Source: Siniperca chuatsi (lineage: Eukaryota > Chordata > Actinopteri > Centrarchiformes > Sinipercidae). From it: a stretch of DNA of 64,000 nucleotides. Shown in pieces: positions 33,736-45,712 of the stretch. The position numbers and the translations under genes were made by a program. The stretch lies in the NCBI RefSeq assembly GCF_020085105.1, contig NC_058055.1:27813372-27877371 (forward strand), given 5' to 3'. A model generated the notes under the pieces. That model did not search any database. It saw only the letters and a program-made list of their open reading frames with translations, and was not told the origin of the DNA. The first letter of the stretch is position 1, and the number at the start of each line of letters is the position of its first letter.

Positions 33736-36700
33736 TGTGTGTGTGTCTTGTTTCCAGGAAGGACAGACTGATAAAAAAAGCAGATATTGATACTGTCAGT
33801 ATTGATAACGACTTTTCATTTCTCAGTGACTAATAACTGTTGATGTCCGTGAGGAAAAAAAGATGAAATATTAGAGGCGATAATTATTACTCATAATAAT
33901 CACGAGATACTCTGACTTCATAGGTTACATAAGTTCAGTGGGAGTGAGATGATCCCTATTTTCCAGGTTTGCAGCGACGTCCTTGACATCCTGCTCTTTA
34001 CTGGCCTCTGATTGGCTGCCAGCTGAACATTTGACCTCAGTGATAACAGCCGAGGAAGTTGTTCCTCATTAACACAGAGCAGAGCCACCAGACCTCAGTC
34101 ATAAAAACACTCACTTTATGTTTCCCACTGAGCAGTTTTACACTCGTTTTCCCTTTTTAAGTGTCAAAAGACGTCAAACTTTTTCTCACCGTGGATCGAC
34201 TCACCTCTGTATTTTGTAGTATTATTAAAAAGATCCCGTTTTGTATAATTTACGGGCTTTGCGCTAATGAAATTATATCTCGTGGAAATGAAGCAGGAAG
34301 CGGAAACGGCACGTAACAGCAGATATCCGCGAAAGTAAAACTGTACTTCAGGTGGTCTTATTTACTGACGCGGTCCTGGTCAGCCTCATCTGTTGCAACA
34401 AGAAGGCGGATAAGAATTACTAAATAGTGATTTGTCAACACATTTTTGCATAAAAAAAAGAAATTGCATAAAAAATTGTGAAGTTAGCATTTTAAAAAAG
34501 TAACGTTAGCATAAAATTCCTGCTGTTTGACTGCTGCACAGACTCATTCTGGTTATTATATTAGTAACATTTGCATGTATCAAAATCCTGACGTTTCCTC
34601 AGAATAAGCCAGACACTGTGTATATAGTCGTAGCAGATGACTGCAGTGTAAACAGGCAAAGCTCAAAGATTTAATAAGTGTTATTGATCAGCAACGCAGG
34701 GTCGTAAAGAGCTGATCAGCTGTTGGACTTGACTCTGAAAATTCAGCGTAACAACATGAAGCATTTTTCATCCAGAGCCATCATTCTGCAGCTCTGTCAG
34801 CGAGTCCCACACCGAAACTCAGAGCACACGTCAAACCGATCACCAAAGTATTGATCACCTGACAAGCGTTTGCACTCTTCATTAAACAGCCGTAATCACA
34901 CTGTCAGACCTTAAAACGAGCGTTTCTTCCTGCAGCTTTAGTGCAATCGCTGGAGCTAACAGCTAATTCTGCACTCCGAGCCAACCGGGAATTATCCTAA
35001 TAAACATTTTCCTACTTTTGTGATTCGTGCAGTTGATCTTTTCCTAAACCGTCAGTCGCTGTGAAACTCCTCGACAACGTAACGTTGGCTTCTGCATAGT
35101 GTTTCCTAGCTTTTTATTTGATGTGATTTTCTTAATGCGTAGAAGGTGATGACTGAGATAATACAGAATATTACAGCGAGCTTAAAAGACAGAACAAGAC
35201 GCATTAAGTCTTTCTCTGCGCACCTTGTGCTGCTGTGGTCTTTACATTAATCTGACAAGTTCAGTTCAGACAGAAATGTTTCAGGTCCGACCTCGTAAGA
35301 TTGCCATCGTGATTTATGTAAAGCGACTCGGACGTTTATTCGGACATGAGATCGACATGTCATCAGGTTAAAGAGGAGTCTGAAAGGGGCTTTATCATTT
35401 CGCTTTTACGTTTGCTTTTACTCAACCTTTGTTTTGTGGAGGCAGATTTTAGTGTCAAGCTCAGTTTTTCTTACTTGCATAACAAACCTAATAAAACATC
35501 TCTGTGGCACGACAGCCTAATGTCTGTATCTCCGCGTGTCCAAACTCCGGCGGTGAATCCTCTGGCTGTCGTCCATCACTGCTATCAGAGCTCATCACGC
35601 CTCCTCAACAAACATATCTGCGTCTCTGTGGTGAAACCATTTTTACTGCATCCACCCCCCAATAAACTTTATGGTGGTGAAGAGGCAGCGACCGAGCTGC
35701 TCCGCTCTCATTACGCTCTGTTTACCCAAAAATGAGACACAAGCACAGCCGTTGCTACTCACAACGTGGATCCACACTCTCTGTGTCCTTATTTTGTTTG
35801 ATGTGTAAATGTATATTTCCTCTTTAAGAAGACAAGTTTTTACTTTTCTAATCTTTGTAAGCTCTATAGATCTGGAGACTTATGAGACGTACTGATTAAA
35901 ACCTTAAGGTTGGCATATAGCAACTCATTTAATTGAGTTGGAGCTGTTTACTGTACATTGCCAAACAACATAAATCTGTTTTTCAGAATCCTTTAAATAT
36001 TAACATTTTGTTTGAATGCACACAAAATTGATGAGAAAAATGCACTCAGTCTGGTTGAAAATGTTTAAACTTCAGTGAAACATTTACAGTGTAAGACTTG
36101 TGACTAATGAGACACAGTCGAGCCAGAAAGTCGTACAGCGAAATTCATCTAAATATCTGATTATTATTATTATCTGAACTCTAAATATTTGATTGACCAC
36201 TCACCAGTTGGTGAACAACCGCATCTAGTGAGCTAATGGCTAACATGCTATTGCTCGTCAGTCACTCTCTGAGTTCCTTTGTATTTTCTCTGTATTTACT
36301 CCCCCCTGACATTTTGTTCATCATTTAATTTAATGAAGAGGTACCGACGAGCGGGAAAAAGCTCTCTGAACTAGCTAACCTACCGCCTGCCACTTAGCAA
36401 GCTCGTTAGCTTTACAACATTCAGAATTCGGGCCACCGCGTTGAAAAGTGGAAGCTACCAAAGCTTTGCTAACGTTAGAAGTGATTCCCACTGTAAGTTA
36501 CTTTTTGTTCATGTTTTTTAATATATATATTCACACAACTTAACATTTCTCCTTTTGGTATTTACAATATTGACAGGAAGTGCAACAGTCAAAGCAAAAA
36601 CAGAATATAATGATTTCTTAGAAAAACTGAATTTTAATTTCAGTTTGACAGTGGAGGGTCTAATGATCACATTTGTGATTTGTGACATTGGGCTGTATGA

Positions 36701-37529
36701 ATAAAATTGACTTTATGAACCTCTGACACAGTTTGTGTCCTAGTTTTGTTAGATTTGTTTATGATTATGGGCACATTGCCATCGTTCCTGTTTATCTAAC
36801 ATATCACAGCTTATCAAGAGTGAATCAGGTGCAGTTGGGAGTGTCTGCTAGCTCTACTGAACTATATAAGTGAAGATGGTTGTTGACTTCTCCTCTTGTA
36901 AACTCTACTTTATCCTTCTTAAAACTGTACCTCAGCTGAACTCCTGTTGCCATTGTTGCACTCAGACTTTAGTCGGACTGCTGTGACCAAAACAAAAGAA
37001 AGAAATCAAACCATAAAGTTTACATTTGGCTGCTTTGCACAAGGGAATATGTTTGGTTTCAGAACCAAACCTCTTAAAATCATATTTACTTTCCTTTATG
37101 ATAAATAATGTTTTGCATCTTTACCACAAACAGGCAAATTTACAGATTTGACTGACGCTTCAGTCTAGCGTCTTTTTTAGGAGATTATTAACTGCTAATA
37201 AAAATATTAATCTATATATTTTTCTTTACCCAAAATAATGCAGAGAAGCTTGAAGTCCTTTTTTCAGTCCTGATTAGTGCCTGCATTCTTCCTCTCGAGT
37301 TGGATTCCTCAACAAGCTCCAGCAAGAAGATAGGGCAAACTATCGATAGCCTGAGAGGCAAAACCCAGGGCACTTGCTGCACCACTCACTGCTGCCCTTT
37401 ACGCCTAATTCTCCCAGCGGGGATTCAGACCGAAAACAGCGCAGGGGGCTGCATTGGTGGTGGCGTGTTGTTTAAGATATAAAAAATAAATTTAAAACAT
37501 TACGCCCTCGACTAAACACACCCAAAGGA
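33736..37529. other. Gene-poor region
   Basis: The longest non-repetitive open frame is 129 codons at 35346-35735 (+). It begins MRSTCHQVKEESERGFIISL, has a hydrophobic stretch at about residues 16-32, and resembles nothing I know. Its base composition is like the flanks, and I saw no splice-linked partner. The rest is AT-rich spacer. Confidence 0.4.
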
Positions 37530-37690
37530 ACCCCACACGACATGTGGAGTTCCTCAAGGCTCAATCCTTGGGCCTCTTTTTATTTAACATTTACGTTTAT
37601 TTTTCCATTAGGCCAAATTATGCAAAACCTTAATATTAACTATCGACACCCAAACTGAAACAGACATACTGTTGGTTGTTTTCTTTAAGT
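37530..37690 (+). mobile_element. L2-clade RT fragment
   Basis: One frame reads CGVPQGSILGPL and a shifted one LLFNIYV, the GVPQGSILGPLLF block of L2 reverse transcriptases; IRPNYAK-like sequence follows where L2 elements have the segment before the YADD motif. No catalytic YADD is recognisable. Short dead fragment. Confidence 0.65.
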
Positions 37691-38208
37691 TTTACGTTCT
37701 TTTAATGGAGGTTTTGACGGCTGGCGCTGTGTTACAGGTTTAAAACAGCATCTGCTTAAGGCCTCAAGTTCAAGATGGCGGTCTGAACAACTCACACACA
37801 CACACACACACACACACACTGCTGATAGTCACTATCAGTGTTAAGATAGAGACTGTTGTTGGAGGCAAAATGGACCCAGGACAAAGGTAAGAGTGAGGAC
37901 ACATGAACACACACCCACACTGTAGCAGATAGCAGGATCCTGTGGTCTGTTTGCCCAGTGTTCCTCTTCGCCCTTTGGACGCCACGCCTCAACTGCTGCA
38001 TCACATGTGCGTGTGTGTGCGTGGAGGCGTCTTGTCTTTCATTCGCTGTTTCTTTCAGCCCATCTTTCTGCTTTTCTCTCAGCGACTTGTTGCTGCTTTG
38101 TTTGTCTCTTTGTGATATCTTCACTTGTTTAAAAAGCCCCTTGCAAAGTGTGTTACAGCGATTTTACCTGTTGGTCTCATGTCTGAGCAAGAGCCCGAGT
38201 CAACAGAG
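37691..38208. other. Spacer with (CA)n
   Basis: (CA)14 at 37792-37819; otherwise no gene or named repeat. Confidence 0.5.
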
Positions 38209-38962
38209 GTGGAGGAAGTATTCAGATCCTTTACTTCAGTAAAAGTACTAACACACACTGTAAAAACGTCCTGCATTGAAAATGTAACTGCAGTGAAAGT
38301 GTGAGAGTGTGATCAGGAAAAAGCCCTTAAAGCATTAAAGCAGTGCAGCGTCCCTGTGGCTGCTGTGCTGTTATATATTCTATCATCAGGTTATTATTCC
38401 TCGTGCATTAATGTAAAGCAGGATGTTGCTGCTGCAGCTGGTGGAGCTGGAGCTCATGTTGAACCGGTTTGTATCGGACTGCAGCTGATGATGCTTTTCA
38501 TTCTGGATCCATCTGCCGATTCTTTTCTCCGTCGATCCGTCGATCCGTCGATCGGTTTGGAAAACTGGTGAAAACGGTGAGAAACGCCGTCACGACGACC
38601 CAGAGCCCAAAGCGACGCCTTCACCGTGTCGTCGTGTCCGACCGACAGTCCGAAGCTCGACGTTATTAACAAACATCACAGTTATTACAGTCGTTCAGAG
38701 GAAAAGCAGCAGATCTGCACATCTGAGGAGCTGCAGCCAGGAAGGGATTTACAGGAAAAACTATGAAAATAGTTGCAAAATTAATTTTCTGTCACTCGAC
38801 TAATTGATTAATCTAGAAATCGTTTAGCAGCTGTCAGATAATTGTAATGCAGTAAAAAGTTCCAGTACTCTGAAATGTAGTGAACTAGAAGCTGAAAGTA
38901 TAAAATGGAAATACTCAAGTAAAGTACAAGAACCTTCAGTTTGTACTTAAGTACAACTCTGC
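38209..38962. repeat. Dispersed AGTAAAAGTACT repeat, fullest copy
   Basis: Begins GGTGGAGGAAGTATTCAGAT and ends with AGTACAAGAACC..TTGTACTTAAGTACAA. Both ends carry AGTAAAAG/ACTTAAGTA words in opposite orientation, consistent with a non-autonomous element having degenerate terminal inverted repeats. Other copies or fragments in this window: 9230-9295/11760-11850, 24316-24472, 47805-48040, 48128-48540, 52668-52800, 56360-56720, 57239-57715. Confidence 0.7.
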
Positions 38963-39159
38963 CTGTTGGTCTGACAGATAAAAACTACCCGTTGAACCTC
39001 CGTCTTACAATAAAGCCTTTTGGTTTTAATAAACTGTAAAACATCATACAGGAATTTAGTGGAATCAACTCATCTTTTATCATTAACTTAATGCAAATAC
39101 ATACGTTTTATTCATTTCAAGTTCATCCAACTTAAAATGTTTTCATTTTCAGACCATTT

Positions 39160-39640
39160 CAGAACTTAAACTACAAGAAGCCTGTGGACATAAAAACTTC
39201 CTGGGAGACGTTAACTACAACTCCCAAGGTGCATTTCGGCAAGAAGCATCCAATCGCAGACCTTCAAATTCTGCTGCGTGCACCGCTAACAGAAGCTAAA
39301 GATTACAGTGTTGCTAAAAACTGATTTTACAGTCCGCAGCTTAAATCAGTTCACTCTTAGATTCTTGGTTAATTTTAGATTAATTCAGTAACTACGGCGA
39401 CGTGTTTTGTTCATAAATTCAACAGCGAATTTTGAATTCACTCCCGCTCTGATTCACACCTCTGAATGGCTTCTTTTCCATGGGAACGGCAGCTGAGGCT
39501 CATGGGTATTGTAGTATTTAGAGCCGTCCACCAAGCTGAGGGACAAAACCTGATTTCTTAGAAACAAATTTGAATAATTAAAACTGGAGGTGAGAACATA
39601 AACCTGTGTGATCGTTACAGAGAGTCCTGAGTTTCTATGT
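39160..39640 (+). repeat. Dispersed repeat with ACTACAACTCCCA motif, copy 2
   Basis: Homologous to 53345-53715 in inverted orientation over its whole length. Inner ends carry ACTACAACTCCCAAGGTGC (39214) and the complement of ACTACAATACCCATGAG (39499-39515). The first resembles the ZNF143 (SBS) motif ACTACAAYTCCCAGMATGC. True element ends not determined. Confidence 0.75.
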
Positions 39641-40556
39641 TCAGTAACATTCGTTTAAAGAAATATCTGAAAGGGGAAAAACACTTTGTTATTCGCAGGT
39701 TTGTCCTCAGGAGTTTCGGGTTAGTGTTGTTTAATGTTCTGCAGCCACAGAGGATCGTATACATAAGCATGCTGGGATTCTGTCACTGGATTTTATTGTC
39801 CTCTATGGGTCGAGAAAACATTTCTTAATAAAGCAGGATCTATGTTTTCTTAAATGCATCATCATCAAGCAAAAAAAAACAAACATCTGAAAACAGGATT
39901 TACCCTGAAAATCCCAATCCCAATTTTTAAGTAGCTTTAGAGTTAAAAAACAAAACAAAACACGTTATCCACACTGTCTGACAGTATCTTATACAAGTAT
40001 ATTCTGCGTCTGCTTGCTGCAGCTCTTCGTTGAAATATTCAAACCCAAGACATATTTTTATGGCTGCATCATTCCATCAAATGGAAATATTCAACATGTC
40101 TTGTGCATCGTTTTGGTATCTTTTGGCACTTTGGGATCTCTGCTAGTATTTCGAATAAAGTTCTGTGAGTTTGAAGAAAGTTTGGACAAACAACATGACT
40201 CTGCGGTGATGTACCCGGCGGTGGATCTGGCAGGAGCGAAGAGCCGAACCGGGGTTCGGGAGAGTGATAAAAGTCCTGCGGTTTCGTTTCGCCTGTCGAC
40301 ATCCCAGCAAGCAAACATCTAATCACAATCTGTTATTATCTGCAACAACAGTCTGACGGGAGAAGAAGTACTGTTGCTGGTGAGATCACCCATCTGCATT
40401 TTCTCAAATTTTTCAACGAGCTTTGGCTTGAAGAGGGCAGGCAGGACGGCGGCAAGCGGCAGGATGTGACGCCAAAAGTTTTTCAGTTCGTAGGGGAGAA
40501 TCTTTTAGTCCGTATCCCCGACATCAGCGTCCAACGAAGCACCTTCCTCCTCCTCC
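39641..40556. other. cdx1 downstream flank / 3' UTR region
   Basis: Follows the cdx1 stop on the minus strand, so part must be its 3' UTR; no clear minus-strand AATAAA close to the stop lets me place the end. 40060-40110 shares GAAATATT..ACATGTCTT-type words in inverted orientation with about 43580-43615. Confidence 0.45.
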
Positions 40557-40814
40557 TCAGTACTCCTCTTTGATGTTCAAAGGCATGGAGGAAGGGGACA
40601 CCAGCCCGTTGCTGCCGCTGCTGCTCGTCACCATGGCGACGCTGCTCCCGCCATTTCCGTGGAGGCCGCCGCCTCCTCCTCCTCCTCCTCCTCCTCCGCT
40701 GCCGTTGGTGCCGGCGGGAGGGGTGGGTGTGGTGGTGGAGGAGGCCGGCTGCTGGAGCTTCTTCTTGTTGATCTTGCGCTCCTTTGCCCGGCGGTTCTGG
40801 AACCAGATCTTCAC
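40557..40814 (-). CDS. cdx1: Caudal-type homeobox protein, exon 3 (homeodomain end, C-terminus)
   Basis: Third coding exon, residues 213-297. It opens with [19 protein letters not shown], homeodomain positions 45-60, including the DNA-contact residues Gln50 and Asn51 and the WF core. The intron lies between homeodomain positions 44 and 45, the classical place for caudal genes. After the homeodomain come a Thr/Pro stretch, a run of 11 glycines (about 252-262) encoded by GGC/GGA-type repeats, a Ser-rich segment and the conserved acidic end LNIKEEY. Acceptor CTGCTGCAG/GTGAAG is clear. Cdx proteins are nuclear regulators of Hox genes and intestinal identity. Confidence 0.93.
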   Translation of the reverse strand: MKIWFQNRRAKERKINKKKLQQPASSTTTPTPPAGTNGSGGGGGGGGGGGLHGNGGSSVAMVTSSSGSNGLVSPSSMPLNIKEEY

Positions 40815-41262
40815 CTGCAGCAGAAGAAGAGGTGTTTTTATTTCTATTCATACAAAATTATGTGAATACCGACATCGTGCTTTTACAGGAACCAGATATC
40901 TGCATGATTCAGGAAAACAAGTCAAACTTTTTAACATCTTTTTAAAGGACCGTATTAGTGTTTTTACATACAATTACATTTACTGTAAACAAAGTTAGTT
41001 TCTCCTCAATCAGAGGCTTGTTGGAGGAGCATGCTAACATTAGCTAATTAGCAGTAAACACAAAAATACATAAGTAAATTTTCTGCTGCATAAAAAAGAA
41101 CATGAAAGCAGCGTCAAAGGTTAAATTCAATAATAATAACATCCGGTTTGACTACATTTAAGTTATGCGTCATCATATGAAATCCGATAAAAGTGCAGTA
41201 AAATCGTTCCAACGGTCTGATCAACACGAGATTTTATATCAGCTTTGTTTGTGTCGGTGTAC

Positions 41263-41411
41263 CTGTCTCTCCGACAGGCCGAGTGCTGTGGCGAGCTCCG
41301 CCTTCCTCCTGATGGTGATGTATTTGCTGTAGTGAAACTCTTTCTCCAGCTCCAGCCGCTGGTGGTCGGTGTACACCACCCGGTACTTGTCTTTAGTCCG
41401 CGTCTTTCCGT
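41263..41411 (-). CDS. cdx1: Caudal-type homeobox protein, exon 2 (homeodomain start)
   Basis: 149-nt exon, residues 163-212 (first codon shared with exon 1). Encodes [40 protein letters not shown] and [10 protein letters not shown], i.e. the caudal linker and homeodomain positions 1-44 (homeodomain about residues 169-228). The acceptor TTTTACAG and donor CAG/GTACAC fit, and phases join exon 1 (phase 1) and exon 3 (phase 0) into one 894-nt frame. KTRTKDK and the C-terminal tail favour Cdx1 over Cdx4; the choice of cdx1a or cdx1b is open. Confidence 0.95.
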
Positions 41412-41867
41412 CTGTAAAACACAGAAACACAACCGGGTTAACAAAAAACTGTCACGCTTAAAGCTGAAATCTGAATTTTATTCGCAGGTTGCTGCCCCCT
41501 GCAGGTGACTGACATGTTCACTGTAAAATTAAAGAGTCAAAGATCAAAGATTTTGTACAAGAAGATCAGTTTTCTCAGTTTTGTCCAGTCTGAGAAAATA
41601 ATCCCGATGATGTCATAGTGATGTCAGATCAGAGTAATCTCAGTTTGGATAACTTGTAGATGAAGAAAACGAAGAAAATGTATAAATGAAAGTCTGAGTT
41701 ACGAACTGGAGGTGTGGAGTTTGAAAGACGTGGTTGTTTAACAGGCAGGGAGGCTTTAATTAAAGACACTGTCAAGTTGCATTGTGGGAAATGTAGGATC
41801 CAGTCAGGGTATCTCTCACAAGTCCAACAGCTTCATAGAAGCGACATAGCCTACTAAATCTTTCTGC

Positions 41868-42240
41868 CAAGAGCTCGACATTTTGAAAATGCAGAGAATT
41901 AGATGTTCAGATTAACTCTCATGTCTGTACGTTTAAAATGAAACTACAGCCAGTAGCTGGTTAGCCTAGCTTAGCACAAAGACTGGAAACATGGGGAAAC
42001 AGCTAGCCTGGCTCTGTCCAAAGGTGACAGAATCCACCTACCAGCACCTCTTAAAACAAACTTTTGTGCCAGAGCCAGGCTAGCTGTTTCCCCCTGTTTC
42101 CAGTCTTTGTGCTAAGCTAAGCTAACCAGCTACTGGCTGTAGTTTCATTTTAAACTGACAGACATGACAGTGGTATCAATCTCCTCATCGAAGCAAGAAA
42201 GCGAGTAAGAGTTTTTCCCAAAATATCCAACAATTCCTTT
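41868..42240. mobile_element. Palindromic MITE, near-complete
   Basis: Long inverted repeat: left arm about 41868-42022, right arm about 42066-42240. Shared blocks (with complements) are CTACAGCCAGTAGCTGGTTA, GCTTAGCACAAAGACTGGAA, GGGGAAACAGCTAGCCTGGC. The right end finishes CCAACAATTCCTTTAA; the left end looks slightly truncated. The arm is the same sequence that forms the 135-bp satellite unit at 25006-27702. Confidence 0.85.
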
Positions 42241-43728
42241 AACACATTATATCTCGTTTGTTTAATCTGTATAAAAACTGAAATGTAAAACGAACTATTT
42301 TTGGTCTGGAACTATTTCTTTGCTTGGCCAGCGACTTCTCTGAGATGAGGATACACCCGTGAGTTTGGCAAAGTGATATTGGGTACATTTTCCCAAATTT
42401 AATAAAGTGCAAGACAAAGCCGCTAACGTTAGCCTAAACTCTGATATAGCATTTAGTAGCATCCAATGGGACTAATCCATTCTCTATTTTGTTCTTTTGG
42501 TTTTGGAAAGGCTAAAAAAAAAAAAAAAAAGACACAATCCTCCAAAATCTGAGTAGCCTATCACTCTTACTGGAGTCCCATGATTAAAGACAAAGGCGCT
42601 AATGTTAGCCTAAACTCTGATATAGCATTTTGTAGTATTAAGAATCAGCTCCCTGGAACAAAGTGGGAGTTCCAGTGTCGAACTGTGGCCTGAAACCCCA
42701 CAAAATAATGGAGTTAGCTAATGATACGCTAACTCTTTGCCTTGGAAGTAATGCTAGGTTGCTACTGTGGGCAGTAAGCTAGTTAGCCAGGCCTGCTAAC
42801 ATTAGCAGCGTATGTTACAGCAGACAAACAAACTGTTGAATCCATTATTTACAATTTTGGTTTTGGAAAGACTAAGAAAAATCCTCCAAACTCTTTATAA
42901 ACGGAATAGTTTATCACTATCTTTCAATGGCTCACAATGAAAACACAGTTTAGTAACTACAGTGATATCTGATATTATTTTGCTAATCATTGTGACTTTG
43001 CTTCATGCCCCACCTTTAAAATCACACCTGTCACATCATTTTTTTAGTATTGATAAGTTTTTCTTTACTGAGAGGTGTCAGGAGATCCAGTGCGATTTTT
43101 ATTTTTTCATTCAGTCTGTTAATTTTGAAGCTTCGGGAAGCCTAACACTTCCTTGTTTAGTGATTCCACTTCAACAGCACAAAATCACACCAACCGTTAG
43201 TATGTAAAAACGTGAATGAAGCGTATTAAAGTCGTAGTATTTTATATTATGTGTTATAAACTGCTCGCATAAAGTGACGTCAGTGCCGGACAGACTGATG
43301 GAGCTGTGTGTTCTCACCCGGGTCCTGTATTCAAATGGACAACCTGCCTCGGCTGGATTTGCATAAACTGAACCATATCTGCTTTTATTCATTTATGGAC
43401 TCAGTGTTCATGAGTTACTGTTAAACCTGTCAGAGGGTCAGCTGTTAAAACTGAATGAACGAGCTGTACAAATGACCATCAAGCCATTCAGCTTTATTTA
43501 ACTTACAGGAACCTCGCTGTCTTTCAAACATACCGAATGTCACGCGGGTGAATTTTTGGGGAAGCGTGTCCAAAATCGCGCGCAAAGACATCTGGGATAT
43601 TTCCATTTGATGAAATGGTAGTCTTTGGTTTTAATATTTTGAGTTGACGGAGAATATTTATGATGCTGTCAGACAGCGAGGAATAAGAAGGTTTTAAAGC
43701 TACTTAAAGGGAAACAAAAGGGGGGAAC

Positions 43729-43927
43729 TTAAAGAGAAACTAAACCACTTTTTCCAGCTGAAAACCAATGTATGTGGGTATTTAGTAGTGTTGTTGACAT
43801 TTCAGTCCAAAGTCTATGTATAAATATGCATAGCGACTGGTTGAAACTCGGCTGTTGCAATTGAATTTTGCTATTGGCTGATCTGGAGGCAGCTTTCGTT
43901 ACCAACCAAGGTTTAGTTTCTCTTTAA
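43729..43927. mobile_element. 199-bp MITE with TTAA ends (piggyBac-like)
   Basis: Perfect 18-bp inverted termini: TTAAAGAGAAACTAAACC at 43729-43746 and its complement at 43910-43927. The outermost TTAA on each side can be the target duplication, which would make the element AGAGAAAC...GTTTCTCT, as expected for piggyBac-type (or Kolobok-type) non-autonomous elements. No coding capacity. Confidence 0.78.
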
Positions 43928-45647
43928 TGTTAAGGTTTTAATACATCAGCAGCCCAAAAGCTTGTACATGAATTATTCTGTTTGAAGTATCAAACATGTG
44001 TCGAATCTGAAGGATAATCATGTATCTGGTTTTCTACCTCTGTGTCCTGATGTGACGTCACTTCGGCTAAAAGTTCAGAGGAGCCGCTGAACACAGCTGA
44101 CCGTAACGAATTAACGCCGCGGGGAAAATGTCGCTTTAAATATTCCAAAACCAACTAAAAAGCTGTCTCTATGAAAACGCAGGGACGCGGCGTTCGGTAG
44201 TGAGAACGAGGCTGCAGGTTATCTGAACATCCAGGTGCGTTTAGACAGAATTTACATTTACACAGGTGTTTCCGCTCCCTCGCGGCTTTGTTTTCAGCAA
44301 GAAAACTAACATTAGGACAACACTACGCTAGCACTAACGCTAACTGCAGCTGTGGAGCGCTGTAGGTTTTAATAGCGTCCCTACACTGTACTGTACTCTT
44401 TGATTGGATTCAAATGTCATTTTAACATATATATATATATATATGTCGCTTCATGCACCTGCAGCGTTGCGACACTTGTTCTCGTACGCTTCTCCTTGAT
44501 GTTCTGTGGCTGGATTGGAGCTCACTTATATTTCGCTTTGGACAAAAGCCAAGTGAATAAATGTAAATGTAAACAACAACCTGTGCAGCTGCAAACGTCT
44601 CAGCCACCCTTGGAGGCATTTTTCTGTCGCTACGCTTCGCCGGGGAACTAAGCCGCCGCTTAGCAAAGCACAGATTGTCTGTAACCAGACTATAAACCCT
44701 GTCTATCCCAAGAATATTAGAAGATTCTGCGTTTCTCAGTGATTTCTTCCCACAACATCTGTGCATGGCTACCACTGTATGGTTCCGGTTAGACATTGTG
44801 GTTGTGGACTACGGTTAGGGTGAAGTTAGTGTTGGTTGAGGTTATAAAAGTTACAGTTGAAACATTAACCATCGGACGGTGACGGTGACACAGAGTTGGA
44901 CGTGCCACTCGTCCGTCCACCAGCCCGACCTTCACTCCATATAAAAGGCACACTACGTCAAACGTTGGCACTGAGCTTTAATCAAGAGCTACAGATTTGT
45001 CCGGTACGAACGCAGAGTTACCAGCAGCCAAAACTGGGTAAAAAAAAAACTGCCTTGAAACAGAAACCGAAAGAAAAATCTGACTATAATATAATAGAAG
45101 AAGTCACGACGAACTGATCTGACGGGAAACTTGTTCTTATTTAACTATAAAAACATTTCACAGTGTATGATTTACACCAGAAAGGTACATTTTACACACA
45201 GAGACGGTTGAGTTAAAGTTAATTAAAAGGCCTTCAGCTCTCTTTAACACGCTCTGATTCAATATTAACACTAAACACACAACGGTTAAATAAGTGATGT
45301 GCCTCCTCTTTAAACACACACGCCGTCTGTCCTCTAATCGGTCACCGGGGCGAATTACAACTCAAACATTTTAGTTTCGGGGGGGGGGACGGACATCTGT
45401 CTGAACTGTCGAGTTTCTGCTCCATTTGTCAGAAAGTAAAAACCAACAGTTTGATTCTCTGCAGATACGGAGCTGAGAGAGACGAGACGCTAATGAAGGA
45501 ACGTGAATCAAAAAGCTCTTCAGTCTGTCTGAGAGAGGGAGGGGTTTACTCTGCACATGCACTGTAACAACAGCACACACGCTGAAGCACAGTGTTTCAC
45601 TTGCTACAAGCTAATTCAAACCTTTTTTTGTATTTTTTAATCTTTGG

Positions 45648-45712
45648 ACAGAGCCACGCTAGCAGTCCCCCCCCCCGTTTCCAGTCTTTACGCTAAGCTA
45701 AGCTAACCCTGT
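45648..45712. mobile_element. Fragment of the palindromic MITE
   Basis: TTGGACAGAGCCACGCTAGC then a C-run and GTTTCCAGTCTTTACGCTAA, GCTAAGCTAACC: one arm of the family at 41868-42240. Confidence 0.75.

Noticed and set aside
40570-40998. 142-codon plus-strand frame over cdx1 exon 3
   Set aside because: Antisense shadow of the Gly-rich coding repeat (reads as poly-Pro).
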